Source: CCMP332 sp040218795
Lineage (GTDB): Bacteria; Bacteroidota; Bacteroidia; Cytophagales; CCMP332
DNA: 64,000 nucleotides
Reading direction: 5' to 3'
NCBI GenBank assembly: GCA_040218795.1
Contig: JAVJQT010000011.1
Location: 1 to 64,000, forward strand
Part shown: piece by piece, positions 44,799 through 53,948 of the stretch
How the letters are laid out: the number at the start of each line of letters is the position of its first letter
Position numbering within the stretch: the stretch's first letter is position 1
Position numbers and translations under genes: made by a program
Notes under the pieces: model-generated
The model's input: the letters and a program-made list of their open reading frames with translations, nothing else
Told to the model about the DNA's origin: nothing
Database searches by the model: none

Positions 44799-45515
44799 AT
44801 GGATTTTCGAAAGCCAATAAAAGAATTCACAAAAAAATTTGATTTTAAATCCGATTTCCTATTTGAAGGTCTTTCCAATACAGAGAAAAGTCATGTGCAG
44901 TCTTTATTCGAACATATTCGATTCAAGAGAGGGAGCAAGCTCTTTTATGAGGAGGGAATACCCACCGGTGTTTTCCTAATTGAAGAGGGTCTAATTAAAA
45001 AGTATAAAACGATAATCGGCGAACAAGAGCAGATTTTTTACATCTATACCAATGGTGAGCTATTGGGTTATCATGCGCTTCTTTCAAATGAGCGTTACCA
45101 GGATGCATGTGAAGCCATTGAGGATACCAAAGTCAGTTTTCTCAGCAAGGAAAATTTTGAAAACTTACTCGATGAAATACCGGTCTTGAAAGAAAACCTG
45201 CTGAGCAACCTGGCACATGAATTTGGTGTTTTGGCCAATACCATTGGCCTGTTGGCGCAAAAAACCCAAAGTGTACGTTTGGCGGTTTTTTTACTGATTA
45301 TGGAAGAAAAATATCAAAAATATGACGGCATGAAAGGAGGCATCCGACTCAGTCGATTTGATATGGCCAATCTGATAGGGGCCACAAGAGAAAGTCTGGG
45401 ACGCTGTCTGAAAGAATTTAAAGACAGGGGGATAATTAATATAGAGTCAAAAGCCATACGCATTACTGATTATAAAGATCTTTTTGAAAGAATAAATAAT
45501 GAGGAGAGTAAATAA
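44799..45515 (+). CDS. Crp/Fnr-family transcriptional regulator
   Basis: A 238-residue regulator: cyclic-nucleotide-binding-fold N-domain (about 25-140; FKRGSKLFYEEGIPTGVFLIEEGLIKKYKT), a dimer helix, and a winged HTH at about 185-225 (LSRFDMANLIGATRESLGRCLKEFKDRGII). It lacks a cysteine set for an Fnr iron-sulfur cluster. A perfect palindrome sits right before its ATG. Being divergent from the small-gene/dabA/dabB/SulP run, it is the obvious candidate regulator of the inorganic-carbon genes, perhaps sensing a cyclic nucleotide. Confidence 0.9.
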   Translation: MDFRKPIKEFTKKFDFKSDFLFEGLSNTEKSHVQSLFEHIRFKRGSKLFYEEGIPTGVFLIEEGLIKKYKTIIGEQEQIFYIYTNGELLGYHALLSNERYQDACEAIEDTKVSFLSKENFENLLDEIPVLKENLLSNLAHEFGVLANTIGLLAQKTQSVRLAVFLLIMEEKYQKYDGMKGGIRLSRFDMANLIGATRESLGRCLKEFKDRGIINIESKAIRITDYKDLFERINNEESK

Positions 45516-45967
45516 TAAGTAATCTAAATTTTTGTCAGGGGATTCATTAATGAAAAACTCCTGATAACCACAGATCTTAAAAAGCGTTATCAATTTGATG
45601 GGCAGGGCAGGGGATTGGAGTTTTTGGAGCAAGAACTTTATCTGATAGCTACCACTTTAATAGCTGATGGAATTACAATTGTTTAGTAGAAATTGTAATT
45701 CATAAAATAAGTCCAATGAAATAAATTGAATGCGCTTTTATTGTCATTTCTGAGTGGTTCAGGCGTAGCAAGACCATAAGTCGCAGAACTTGGGGAGCTA
45801 AATAGTTTTGGGAAGGCCTTCTAAAGTCAATTAAAACATACTCAACACTTATTGGCAGAGACGAGCAATTTTCAAATTTTTAAGTGGGGCAAAGGATAGG
45901 AAAGGGTGAATGCGTGCGATTGTCACAATAATACAAACTTAATTATCAGTTGGTAATTGCTAAGTAT
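45516..45967. other. Intergenic stretch with an orphan open frame
   Basis: This 452-base gap separates the carbon and sucrose loci. From 45528 to 45686 (+ strand) a 52-codon frame without start codon reads, in part, LITTDLKKRYQFDGQGRG and LEQELYLIATTLIADGITIV. It looks protein-like and may be the tail of a decayed gene, but I cannot name the family. From 45687 to 45967 I see no gene, repeat or strong hairpin. Confidence 0.4.
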
Positions 45968-46996
45968 TTAAGTGCTTCCTCTTTTGATCAGGTGGGTGTC
46001 TAGTATGATTTGTTTAGAAACAAACACGTGATCAGGATCCTTTTTTCTAAGTTCAATATCTTCAATAAGTAAATTTGCTGAGGTTTCTCCAATTTCATAT
46101 CCGGGTTGATGAATGGTAGTAAGGGGAGGATTTGAAACCTGTGCAATTTGGGAATCACTGAAACCTACAATTTTAATGTCATCAGGTACTTTCAAACCGG
46201 CATCTTTAATGGCATTCAAAGCTCCGACACCTACCTGATCTGAAACTGCAAAAATACCATCAGGTGGAATAGAGAGCTTTAGTAATTCCTTACATAATTG
46301 ATAGCCTTCATCGTAATTGACTTCCATACACTCTTTAACTAAGGAGGGATCAAAGCCTATATTGGCTTCTACTAATGCTTTTTTATAACCTTCAAATCTG
46401 CCCACAGAATTTAAGGGATTTTTTGGTCCCCTTATATGTGCTATTCTCTTACAGCCACACATAATTAAATGTTTACAAGCAACATATCCACCTTTGACAT
46501 CATCAATAATTACTTTGTTTGTGTCAAAATCTTCGTTCACTTTGTCAAACATAACTACCGGGATATCGTATTCTTTGAGGATGTCGAAATGTGTCATGGA
46601 CTTTGTTTCATTGGCAAGCGAGATCATGACTCCATCTACTTTGGTGCTGAACAGTAGATTGATCTGCTTCTTCTCCATTTCCATACTGTTATTAGAAAGT
46701 GCTATCAAAACTCTGTAACCTTTTAACTCAGCCTGGTTCATTATTCCATTGATAACATTGGAAAAAAAATAATGCACGATTTCAGGAATGATTAAACCAA
46801 TTGTTTTTGATCCTTTAACTCGAAGAGCAACTGCTTGTGAGTCGGGCTGGTATTGTAATTCATCAGCCAATTGCCTGACCTTTATTTTTGTTGCTTTACT
46901 GATGTCAGGATAATCCTTGAGTGCCTTTGAAACTGTGGTTACGGTAATCCCCAGTTTTTGAGCAATATCCTTCATTGTAATTCTATGTCTTGTCAT
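45968..46996 (-). CDS. LacI-family transcriptional regulator of the sucrose locus
   Basis: A 342-residue regulator: N-terminal HTH (ITMKDIAQKLGITVTTVSKALKDYPDIS), the hinge helix (YQPDSQAVALRVKGSKTIGLIIP) and a periplasmic-binding-protein-like sensor domain (about 60-340; DGIFAVSDQVGVGALNAIKDAGLKVPDDIKIVGFSD in pieces). It is divergent from the TonB receptor that starts the sugar genes, with a LacI-type palindrome in the 255-base gap. Sucrose, fructose or a phosphorylated derivative is the likely inducer. Confidence 0.93.
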   Translation of the reverse strand: MTRHRITMKDIAQKLGITVTTVSKALKDYPDISKATKIKVRQLADELQYQPDSQAVALRVKGSKTIGLIIPEIVHYFFSNVINGIMNQAELKGYRVLIALSNNSMEMEKKQINLLFSTKVDGVMISLANETKSMTHFDILKEYDIPVVMFDKVNEDFDTNKVIIDDVKGGYVACKHLIMCGCKRIAHIRGPKNPLNSVGRFEGYKKALVEANIGFDPSLVKECMEVNYDEGYQLCKELLKLSIPPDGIFAVSDQVGVGALNAIKDAGLKVPDDIKIVGFSDSQIAQVSNPPLTTIHQPGYEIGETSANLLIEDIELRKKDPDHVFVSKQIILDTHLIKRGST

Positions 46997-47075
46997 AGAG
47001 CGTCTTGTCTCGGTTCATCTAAAAATGGGAGAATTATTATTTAGAATGAATCTAAATTTAAAAATTTTTGATATA

Positions 47076-47101
47076 CGAAATCGATAACGTTAAGGATTTC
47101 G
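47076..47101. promoter_or_regulatory. LacI-type operator between lacI-like and TonB receptor genes
   Basis: The left arm CGAAATCGATAAC and right arm GTTAAGGATTTCG match as an inverted repeat at 11 of 13 positions, with the central C-G pair usual for LacI-family operators (core TAACGTTA). It lies about 80 bases from the regulator's start and 150 bases before the receptor start. A second short inverted repeat (CGAT, 5 bases, ATCG) follows near 47110. Confidence 0.7.
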
Positions 47102-47251
47102 TAAAAAAACGATCTCGTATCGCTTTGATTATTAAAATATTACAGAATAAATTGGCTTTCGATAAAAAACAACTTTTCACACGATTTACGACGCAATTCC
47201 TATAATTTTTTTGTCAGAAATCTTATTGAAAAGGAATTAAAAATTCTAAAA

Positions 47252-49930
47252 ATGAAAAGACCATTACTAAACAAAACGATTTCAAAGGCACTCAAATTGA
47301 GTAGCACTTTATTATTGATTTTAGGGCTTGCCGGAAGTGGCTTTGCTCAATCAAAGATTAAGGGTACTGTAAGTGATGAAAATGGAGAACCATTTCCGGG
47401 CGTTACAGTTGTAATAGAAGGCACTACTCAAGGTGGTGTTTCGAGCATTGATGGAAATTATGAGATTAATACCGACCTAATGGGTGAATACAATCTTGTG
47501 TTGTCCTTTATAGGATATAAAAGGATTGTAGAACCAATTCAACTTAGTTCGGGGGAAGTTACAAAGGATTTTCAAATGCAACTAGATATGATTGGATTAG
47601 ATGAGGTGATCATAACAGGTGTTGTAAATCCTAAATCCAAATTAGAATCCAGTGTATCAATTACCACTTTGGATTCAAGGGCAATAGCACAGTCTGCACC
47701 AAGAACAACTGCAGAAATTTTCAGGACAATTCCTGGTATCAAGTCTGAAGCTTCTGCCGGAGATGGAAACACCAATATTACAGTGAGAGGAGTTCCTATA
47801 TCCGCCGGTGGGTCGAGATATCTGCAACTGCAGGAAGATGGTCTACCAGTATTGCTTTATGGTGATATTGCCTTTAGTACACAAGATCAATACATCCGTG
47901 CAGATCAGACAATTGAAAGAATTGAAGCGATAAGAGGTGGGTCAGCTGCTGTAACTACAAGTAACGGACCAGCTGGTATTATAAATTTCATATCCAAAAC
48001 AGGAAATGTTGAGGGTGGAAGTGTTGGAACTTCTTTTGGCTTAAATTACAATTCATTCCGAACAGATTTTGAGTACGGTTCACCAATTGGAAATAATACT
48101 TCATTTCACATTGGAGGTTTCCTGAGACAAGGTGAAGGTCCAAGAAATGCCAATCACACAGTCAATCATGGAGGACAAATCAAAGCAAACCTCACCAAAA
48201 ATTTCAAGAATGGTTTAGCAAGAGTATATTATAAAATGCTTAACGATAATACAGCAGCATATATGCCGATGCCAATTGAAGTTTCAGGCACAAATGCAAG
48301 TCCAACATGGAAGTCTATTGATGGCTTTGATGCAGCATCAAATGGACTTCAATCTCCATTTTTCCAGCAAAATTTTGGATTAGGTCCTGATGGAAATGCT
48401 AGAAACGTATCTATTACGGATGGCATTCATTCAAATTCTCAAACCGTGGGTTCTTATTTGGAATTTGATCTATCTGACAGCTGGACTATTTCAAATAATT
48501 CAAGAATTGCCTTTAATAAAGGAAGGTTTGTTGCTCCTTTTACTGCCGAAGTAGGTGTGGGAACAAACATCGTTCAACCCATTCTTGTTGCCAATGGAGA
48601 TACCAATGCGACCGGAGGAGCATTGCCTTTTTCTTTGAATACGGTCTCCAGCGGGAATACGGTAAACCCAAATGATATCTTGCAAAGAATCCATCTTTTT
48701 GACGTTGAATTGGAAAACTTCAACAATTTCATGAGCAATACACAGCTAACTAAGAGATTTAATAATCTGGCTGTGACTGCAGGGTTTTTTAAAGCTTATC
48801 AAAATATTGAAATGTCGTGGTTGTGGAATACATACCTGATGCAGGTAAAAGAAGATGCTGAACTTGTTAATATCAACTCAAATGGAGCGGATATTACTGA
48901 TGATGGTTTAGTAAACTATGGTGTGCCTTTATGGGGAAACTGTTGTACAGGAAAATACAATACCAATTATGATGTAACGGCCCCGTATTTAAATGCTGCA
49001 TTTGAAATTTCAGAGAATTTGAATGTTGATGCGGGTGTAAGATACGACTTTGTAGAAGTTGGAGGATTAGTGACACCTAGTCAGCAATTAACAAATTTTG
49101 ATGTAAATGGAAACGGTACCATCGAAGCTCCGGAAAAAAGTGTTTCACAAGTTGATAACGCCAATTCTAAAGTTGTAAACTATAACTATGATTATGTAAG
49201 TTATTCAGCAGGTGCGAACTATAAACTATCAAATAATACTGCCGTTTTTGCCAGAATGAGTCAGGGATATGTTGGTAATGGCGAGAGAGCCACATGGCAT
49301 CAGGGCGGCCCATATTTAGAAAATAAAGCACCAAAAAATTCTCTTTTTCAAGCTGAAGCCGGATATAAGAAAAGATTCGAAAAAGGTGGATTATTTGTAA
49401 CGGGTTTCTACGCAGATACAAGGGAAGAAGCAGGAGTAGAAGCTACTACGCAGAATGTGTTAAGCAATGATTATCGGTCTTTTGGTTTGGAAATTGAGAG
49501 TAATTTCAGATTTAAGGCATTTGATATTAGAACTGCCCTTACATACGTAGATGCTGAAATCGTAGATAATGATGGAGATGTGAATATTGGGAATACACCA
49601 AGAAGACAGCCTGCATTCCAATTCAATTTAATTCCGTCTTACAACCATTCTAAAGGTCATTCGATTGGTTTGAGTTTGATAGGTCAAACCGAATCCTACG
49701 CTCAGGATAACAACGAACTTATTATGCCGGGATATCTTATTATAAATGGTTATATCTCTGCTAAACTATCGGAAGGTCTTACTTTTTCGGTAAATGCTAA
49801 TAACTTGGCAAATGCCATTGGTATCACAGAATCTGAAGAAGGCTCTATAACAGAGAACACAACAAATTATATCAGAGCCAGATCAATTGCAGGAAGATCG
49901 CTTGTGGCTAGCTTGAATTTGAGATTCTAA
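47252..49930 (+). CDS. TonB-dependent receptor for sucrose locus
   Basis: An 892-residue outer-membrane receptor: signal peptide (LSSTLLLILGLAGSGFAQ), a carboxypeptidase-regulatory-like domain (about 33-110; GTVSDENGEPFPGVTVVIEG), a plug (about 125-245; APRTTAEIFRTIPGIKS, NITVRGVPI, IERIEAIRGGSAAV) and a beta barrel ending in SLNLRF. No SusD-like partner follows, so this is a plain TonB receptor. Position between the LacI regulator and sucrose enzymes makes sucrose or a sucrose-containing sugar its probable ligand. Confidence 0.92.
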   Translation: MKRPLLNKTISKALKLSSTLLLILGLAGSGFAQSKIKGTVSDENGEPFPGVTVVIEGTTQGGVSSIDGNYEINTDLMGEYNLVLSFIGYKRIVEPIQLSSGEVTKDFQMQLDMIGLDEVIITGVVNPKSKLESSVSITTLDSRAIAQSAPRTTAEIFRTIPGIKSEASAGDGNTNITVRGVPISAGGSRYLQLQEDGLPVLLYGDIAFSTQDQYIRADQTIERIEAIRGGSAAVTTSNGPAGIINFISKTGNVEGGSVGTSFGLNYNSFRTDFEYGSPIGNNTSFHIGGFLRQGEGPRNANHTVNHGGQIKANLTKNFKNGLARVYYKMLNDNTAAYMPMPIEVSGTNASPTWKSIDGFDAASNGLQSPFFQQNFGLGPDGNARNVSITDGIHSNSQTVGSYLEFDLSDSWTISNNSRIAFNKGRFVAPFTAEVGVGTNIVQPILVANGDTNATGGALPFSLNTVSSGNTVNPNDILQRIHLFDVELENFNNFMSNTQLTKRFNNLAVTAGFFKAYQNIEMSWLWNTYLMQVKEDAELVNINSNGADITDDGLVNYGVPLWGNCCTGKYNTNYDVTAPYLNAAFEISENLNVDAGVRYDFVEVGGLVTPSQQLTNFDVNGNGTIEAPEKSVSQVDNANSKVVNYNYDYVSYSAGANYKLSNNTAVFARMSQGYVGNGERATWHQGGPYLENKAPKNSLFQAEAGYKKRFEKGGLFVTGFYADTREEAGVEATTQNVLSNDYRSFGLEIESNFRFKAFDIRTALTYVDAEIVDNDGDVNIGNTPRRQPAFQFNLIPSYNHSKGHSIGLSLIGQTESYAQDNNELIMPGYLIINGYISAKLSEGLTFSVNANNLANAIGITESEEGSITENTTNYIRARSIAGRSLVASLNLRF

Positions 49931-49943
49931 TATTTTTAAAAAC

Positions 49944-49968
49944 AAAGGGTGGCTCCAGGTCACCCTTT
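49944..49968 (+). terminator. Hairpin between receptor and sucrose phosphorylase genes
   Basis: AAAGGGTG pairs with CACCCTTT (8 perfect base pairs) around a nine-base loop. The following ATCTTATC is only moderately T-rich, and the phosphorylase ATG is nine bases beyond the stem. It may be a leaky terminator lowering enzyme relative to receptor mRNA, or an mRNA 3'-end stabiliser. Confidence 0.55.
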
Positions 49969-49976
49969 ATCTTATC

Positions 49977-51479
49977 ATGGATAACAAAGTTCAACTTGTC
50001 ACTTATGTTGATAGATTCGGAAGAGGAAATCTGAAAGATTTTAAGGATTTTTTAGAAAAAGAAATACCTGATTTATTTGCAGGATTACATCTTCTTCCAT
50101 TTTTCTTTCCTTATGACGGTGCTGATGCCGGTTATGATCCCAATGATAACAGAATACTCGATCCGAGAATAGGAAAGTGGGAAAATGTAAAATCACTTTC
50201 ATCTGAATATTCTATAGTATTGGATTTAATCATTAATCACATTTCTGAAAAATCCACTGAATTTCGGGATGTCTTATCCCATGGGAGTAAATCCAAATAT
50301 TTCGACCTTTTCCTAACTAAAGAAAAAGTTTTTGGTGGAATGCCAAAGGAGTCGGAAATAGATAAAATATACAGACCAAGACCAAATCGACCTTTTTCGC
50401 TTAGAAAAATCGAAAATGGCGAAAACATTGAATTTTGGACAACATTTAGCCATAAGCAGATTGATATAGATGTCAACTCAATTCTTGGAAAACAATACAT
50501 TGATTCGATTTTAAAAATATTTTCGGATAATGAGATTAAAATTATTCGTCTTGACGCAGTGGGCTATGCAATTAAGAAACCGGGTACCTCCTGTTTTATG
50601 ATTCCAGAGACTTATGCTTTTATCGATAAAGTGGTAAGTCATGCTCATAGCTATGGTATTGAAGTTTTAGTTGAAATTCACTCACATTATCAAACGCAAA
50701 TTGAAATTGCAAAACATAGCGACTATGTCTATGATTTTGCACTACCACCTCTTGTACTTCACAGTTTGTTTTCCAAAAACTTTGAACGTTTGAAATATTG
50801 GTATTCGATCAGTCCTAAAAACTGTATTACCGTACTCGATACACACGATGGAATTGGTGTAATGGATGTCGCTTCAACTGAAAATTCAGAAGGCCTGATC
50901 ACGGACAATGAACTCGACAAGCTGGTTAATACCATTCACAGTAATTCAAATGGAGAAAGCCAGAAAGCAACCGGGAGTGCTGCGTCAAATCTCGATTTAT
51001 ATCAGGTGAACTGTACATTTTATAGTGCTTTATCTTGCAGTGACGCCGAATATATCATAGCAAGAGCCATCCAATTCTTTAGTCCAGGTATTCCTCAAGT
51101 GTATTATGCTGGTTTTTTGGCTGAAGCCAATGATATGGAATTGCTTAAAAGCACAAGCGTGGGAAGAGACATCAACAGGCCTTATCTGGATTGGTCAGAG
51201 ATTAAAGACAAGCTTGAAAAACCGGTAGTTAAAGTTTTAATTGACTTAATAAAATTTAGGAATACAAATGCTTCTTTCAAGGGAGAATTTAATCTTATAG
51301 AGTCAAATAAGGAGGTATTGCACATTGTCTGGACAAATGATAAAGTCAAATCAGAATTGATAATTGACTTGTTAAAAACAAGTTGTCAGATAAAACTTAC
51401 GGAGGATAATAAAAGTCAATGGATTGATCTAATGCACTTGCTTAACGATTACAATAATGTTCAAAAAACCAAAGCTTAA
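49977..51479 (+). CDS. gtfA: Sucrose phosphorylase (GH13 family)
   Basis: A 500-residue enzyme that converts sucrose plus phosphate to glucose-1-phosphate and fructose in the cytoplasm. The chain aligns along its length with GH13_18 sucrose phosphorylases: VQLVTYVDRFG at the start, LLPFFFPYDGADAGYDP, nucleophile D193 in IIRLDAVGYAIKKPGTSCF, acid/base E233 in LVEIHSHY, and D291 in LDTHDGIGV. Positions are one residue off those of the Bifidobacterium enzyme. The 3' end overlaps the MFS gene by 23 bases. With the fructokinase downstream, both products can enter glycolysis. Confidence 0.93.
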   Translation: MDNKVQLVTYVDRFGRGNLKDFKDFLEKEIPDLFAGLHLLPFFFPYDGADAGYDPNDNRILDPRIGKWENVKSLSSEYSIVLDLIINHISEKSTEFRDVLSHGSKSKYFDLFLTKEKVFGGMPKESEIDKIYRPRPNRPFSLRKIENGENIEFWTTFSHKQIDIDVNSILGKQYIDSILKIFSDNEIKIIRLDAVGYAIKKPGTSCFMIPETYAFIDKVVSHAHSYGIEVLVEIHSHYQTQIEIAKHSDYVYDFALPPLVLHSLFSKNFERLKYWYSISPKNCITVLDTHDGIGVMDVASTENSEGLITDNELDKLVNTIHSNSNGESQKATGSAASNLDLYQVNCTFYSALSCSDAEYIIARAIQFFSPGIPQVYYAGFLAEANDMELLKSTSVGRDINRPYLDWSEIKDKLEKPVVKVLIDLIKFRNTNASFKGEFNLIESNKEVLHIVWTNDKVKSELIIDLLKTSCQIKLTEDNKSQWIDLMHLLNDYNNVQKTKA

Positions 51480-52893
51480 TTTTTGGCAGATATGGAATAT
51501 GAATGTTGGATTCTTCGGTATCCAATTCAGTTTTGGTCTCCAGCAAACTGCAGTAAATCCAATCTTCTCTTTTTTAGGTGCAGATCACGCTGATTTACCA
51601 CTCTTAAATCTAGCCGGACCCGTTACAGGCTTTATTATTCAACCAATCATAGGTGCTATTTCTGACAAGACCTGGATACCGGGTTGGGGTAGAAGAAAGC
51701 CATTTTTTATGATGGGCGCTATTTTGGCGAGCTTATGCCTTTTTGCCTTTCCTTATAGTTCAGAGTTATGGTTCGCTGTTGGGTTATTATGGATTCTTGA
51801 CGTAGGCAATAACACGGCAATGGAGCCTTACCGTGCCTTTGTTGGTGATAAACTGGCGGATGACCAACTGACCTATGGTTTTCAAATGCAAAGCTTATTT
51901 GTTGGAGCCGGTATTACCTTAGCCAATTTCTCCATCTTTATGTTCCAGGATTGGTTTAGCGATCCAGGCCTGAGTTCAAGCATTTGCGACCCCACCGATG
52001 AGACAGTTACATCTATTCCTACCTGGGTGTACTATTCATTTTTTCTGGGTGCTATCGCCTCAATTGTTACAACAGTGTGGACCGTATTAACTACCCCGGC
52101 CATTCCTCCATCTGAGAAGCAATTAGCTGAAATAAAAGAATTTAGAAGTAAGCCATTTGGAACAAGGATTTCGGAACCATTCAAAGAAATTATAGACGCG
52201 ATTGGTGACATGCCAAAATTACTAAAGGATCTTTCCCTTGTTTACTTGTTTCAGTGGTATGCACTATTTATTTATTGGCAGTTTATTACGCCCATGTTGA
52301 GAAGAAGTATGTTTGGAATTAGCAATGAAGACATAAGCAAACTTGAAGGAATTAAGGAAATCTGCATGGCAGGTGGTGACATTATTCCGACAGATTTGGG
52401 ATTTGCAGAGCGCATACAAAATATGTCTGAGCAAGCATTGGCTCAAACAGGCCTGATGAACGGTACATACAATTTTGTGACAATGATTGTAGCCTTGGCA
52501 CTCGTGCCGATCGCAGCAAAAGTTGGAAACAAAATAGTGTATGTTTCCAGCTTATTTCTCACAGGAATTGCCATGTTTATGTTACCATTTATTCGGGATC
52601 AATGGTTATTACTTTTTCCTATGATTCTATTTGGTATAGGATGGGCGACTATGATGGGCGTGCCATACTCCATGGTTTCAAAGGTGATACCTCAGGAAAG
52701 GAGAGGAGTATACATGGGGATCGTCAATATGATGATCGTCATCCCTATGTTCATTCAAACCCTTTCGTTTGGATCTATTGTCAAACACTTATTAAACGAC
52801 AATCCTATCAATGCAATTCTTTTTGCAGGAACAGCATTTTTAATCGCCGGATTTTTAGCACTTAGACTTAAAGTATCAAAGCAATATTTATGA
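51457..52893 (+). CDS. Sucrose-type MFS sugar symporter
   Basis: A 478-residue, 12-helix inner-membrane transporter of the glycoside-pentoside-hexuronide/SUC type. FGIQFSFGLQQTAVNPIFSFLG in helix 1, and DKTWIPGWGRRKPFF after helix 2 (the WGRRxPF loop of plant SUC and SLC45 sucrose carriers) are diagnostic. WILDVGNNTAMEPYRAFVGD lies in helix 4. An insertion with several cysteines sits between helices 7 and 8. It overlaps the phosphorylase gene and probably imports sucrose with protons. Confidence 0.9.
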   Translation: MFKKPKLNFWQIWNMNVGFFGIQFSFGLQQTAVNPIFSFLGADHADLPLLNLAGPVTGFIIQPIIGAISDKTWIPGWGRRKPFFMMGAILASLCLFAFPYSSELWFAVGLLWILDVGNNTAMEPYRAFVGDKLADDQLTYGFQMQSLFVGAGITLANFSIFMFQDWFSDPGLSSSICDPTDETVTSIPTWVYYSFFLGAIASIVTTVWTVLTTPAIPPSEKQLAEIKEFRSKPFGTRISEPFKEIIDAIGDMPKLLKDLSLVYLFQWYALFIYWQFITPMLRRSMFGISNEDISKLEGIKEICMAGGDIIPTDLGFAERIQNMSEQALAQTGLMNGTYNFVTMIVALALVPIAAKVGNKIVYVSSLFLTGIAMFMLPFIRDQWLLLFPMILFGIGWATMMGVPYSMVSKVIPQERRGVYMGIVNMMIVIPMFIQTLSFGSIVKHLLNDNPINAILFAGTAFLIAGFLALRLKVSKQYL

Positions 52894-53075
52894 GCCTTAG
52901 GTTATTAATCTTTTTTCGAACGATTTTTTTTAGTTTTTGGATTTGCATCAATGCATACAATAAGCTAGTTAATCATGAATTGGGTCATGCAATCAATACC
53001 GGCCATTAAGAGAGGAATATAATCAATAGGGCCATTTTAATTTAAATTGCAGAAGCACAAAAGGAAGTCTAGCAA

Positions 53076-53948
53076 ATGAATATTCTTGTTTTCGGTGAAA
53101 TAGTATGGGACATCATAGAGGAGAAAGAGCACCTCGGTGGAGCACCATTAAACTTTGCGGCACACACTGCTCAATTGGGAAATAATCTTTCCATCGTTTC
53201 AGCAGTTGGCAAGGATCGACTAGGCTCACAAGCCTTGCAAGAACTCGCCAAATTATCAATAGATACACAGTTTGTTCAGGTATTAAAAAAAGCCATGACA
53301 GGTACTGTTCAGGTAAAATTGGATCATGGGCAGCCTAAGTATAGAATTATTGAAAAAGTTGCTTACGATTTCATTGATTTTGATGAAATGGATACCCGAT
53401 TATTGAGTGAATTTGATGTCTTTTATTTTGGAACCTTAGCTCAAAGAAATTGGAAAAGCCGAAACACCTTAGCGAAAATATTTACGCACTGTTCCTTCCA
53501 ACATATTTTTTGTGATTTAAACCTTCGTAAAGCTTGCTATTCTAAAGAAATCATAGCTTCATCTATTGCACAGTGTACCATGCTAAAGTTAAATGATGAA
53601 GAAGTTGAAGAAGTTTCAAAACTATTATTTGACACAAATGCAGCTGGGTTAACTGAATTTTGGGAAATGCTTAGCAATCGATTCTCAAATGTTAAAATAA
53701 TGATTATCACGCTGGGGAAGGAAGGATGTCGGATTATCACAAAGGATGATGATTTACACATTCCGGCTGAGCCTTGCCTAGTGAAGGATACAATTGGCGC
53801 TGGAGATGCCTTTTCTGCAGCATTTGTCAATGAATATTTAAAGCAGGGAGATCTGGAGCTTGCAGGACGAAAAGCAAACAAAATGGCAGCTTTCGTAGCA
53901 TCTTCTGATGGTGCTATTCCTGAATTGCCAGGTGATTATTTTCAATAA
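53076..53948 (+). CDS. Fructokinase (PfkB family)
   Basis: A 290-residue sugar kinase that should phosphorylate the fructose released by sucrose phosphorylase. Signatures: FGEIVWDII at the start, EHLGGAPLNFAAHTAQLG (substrate loop with GG), DLNLRKACYS in mid-protein, ITLGKEG, and the catalytic DTIGAGDAFSAAFVNEYL near residue 235. It starts 182 bases after the transporter gene, which leaves space for a separate promoter, but the pathway logic ties it to the sucrose genes. Confidence 0.92.
   Translation: MNILVFGEIVWDIIEEKEHLGGAPLNFAAHTAQLGNNLSIVSAVGKDRLGSQALQELAKLSIDTQFVQVLKKAMTGTVQVKLDHGQPKYRIIEKVAYDFIDFDEMDTRLLSEFDVFYFGTLAQRNWKSRNTLAKIFTHCSFQHIFCDLNLRKACYSKEIIASSIAQCTMLKLNDEEVEEVSKLLFDTNAAGLTEFWEMLSNRFSNVKIMIITLGKEGCRIITKDDDLHIPAEPCLVKDTIGAGDAFSAAFVNEYLKQGDLELAGRKANKMAAFVASSDGAIPELPGDYFQ

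Noticed and set aside
47252..49930. SusC-type receptor of a polysaccharide utilisation locus
   Set aside because: No SusD-like lipoprotein follows, and the enzymes are cytoplasmic sucrose enzymes rather than secreted glycan hydrolases.
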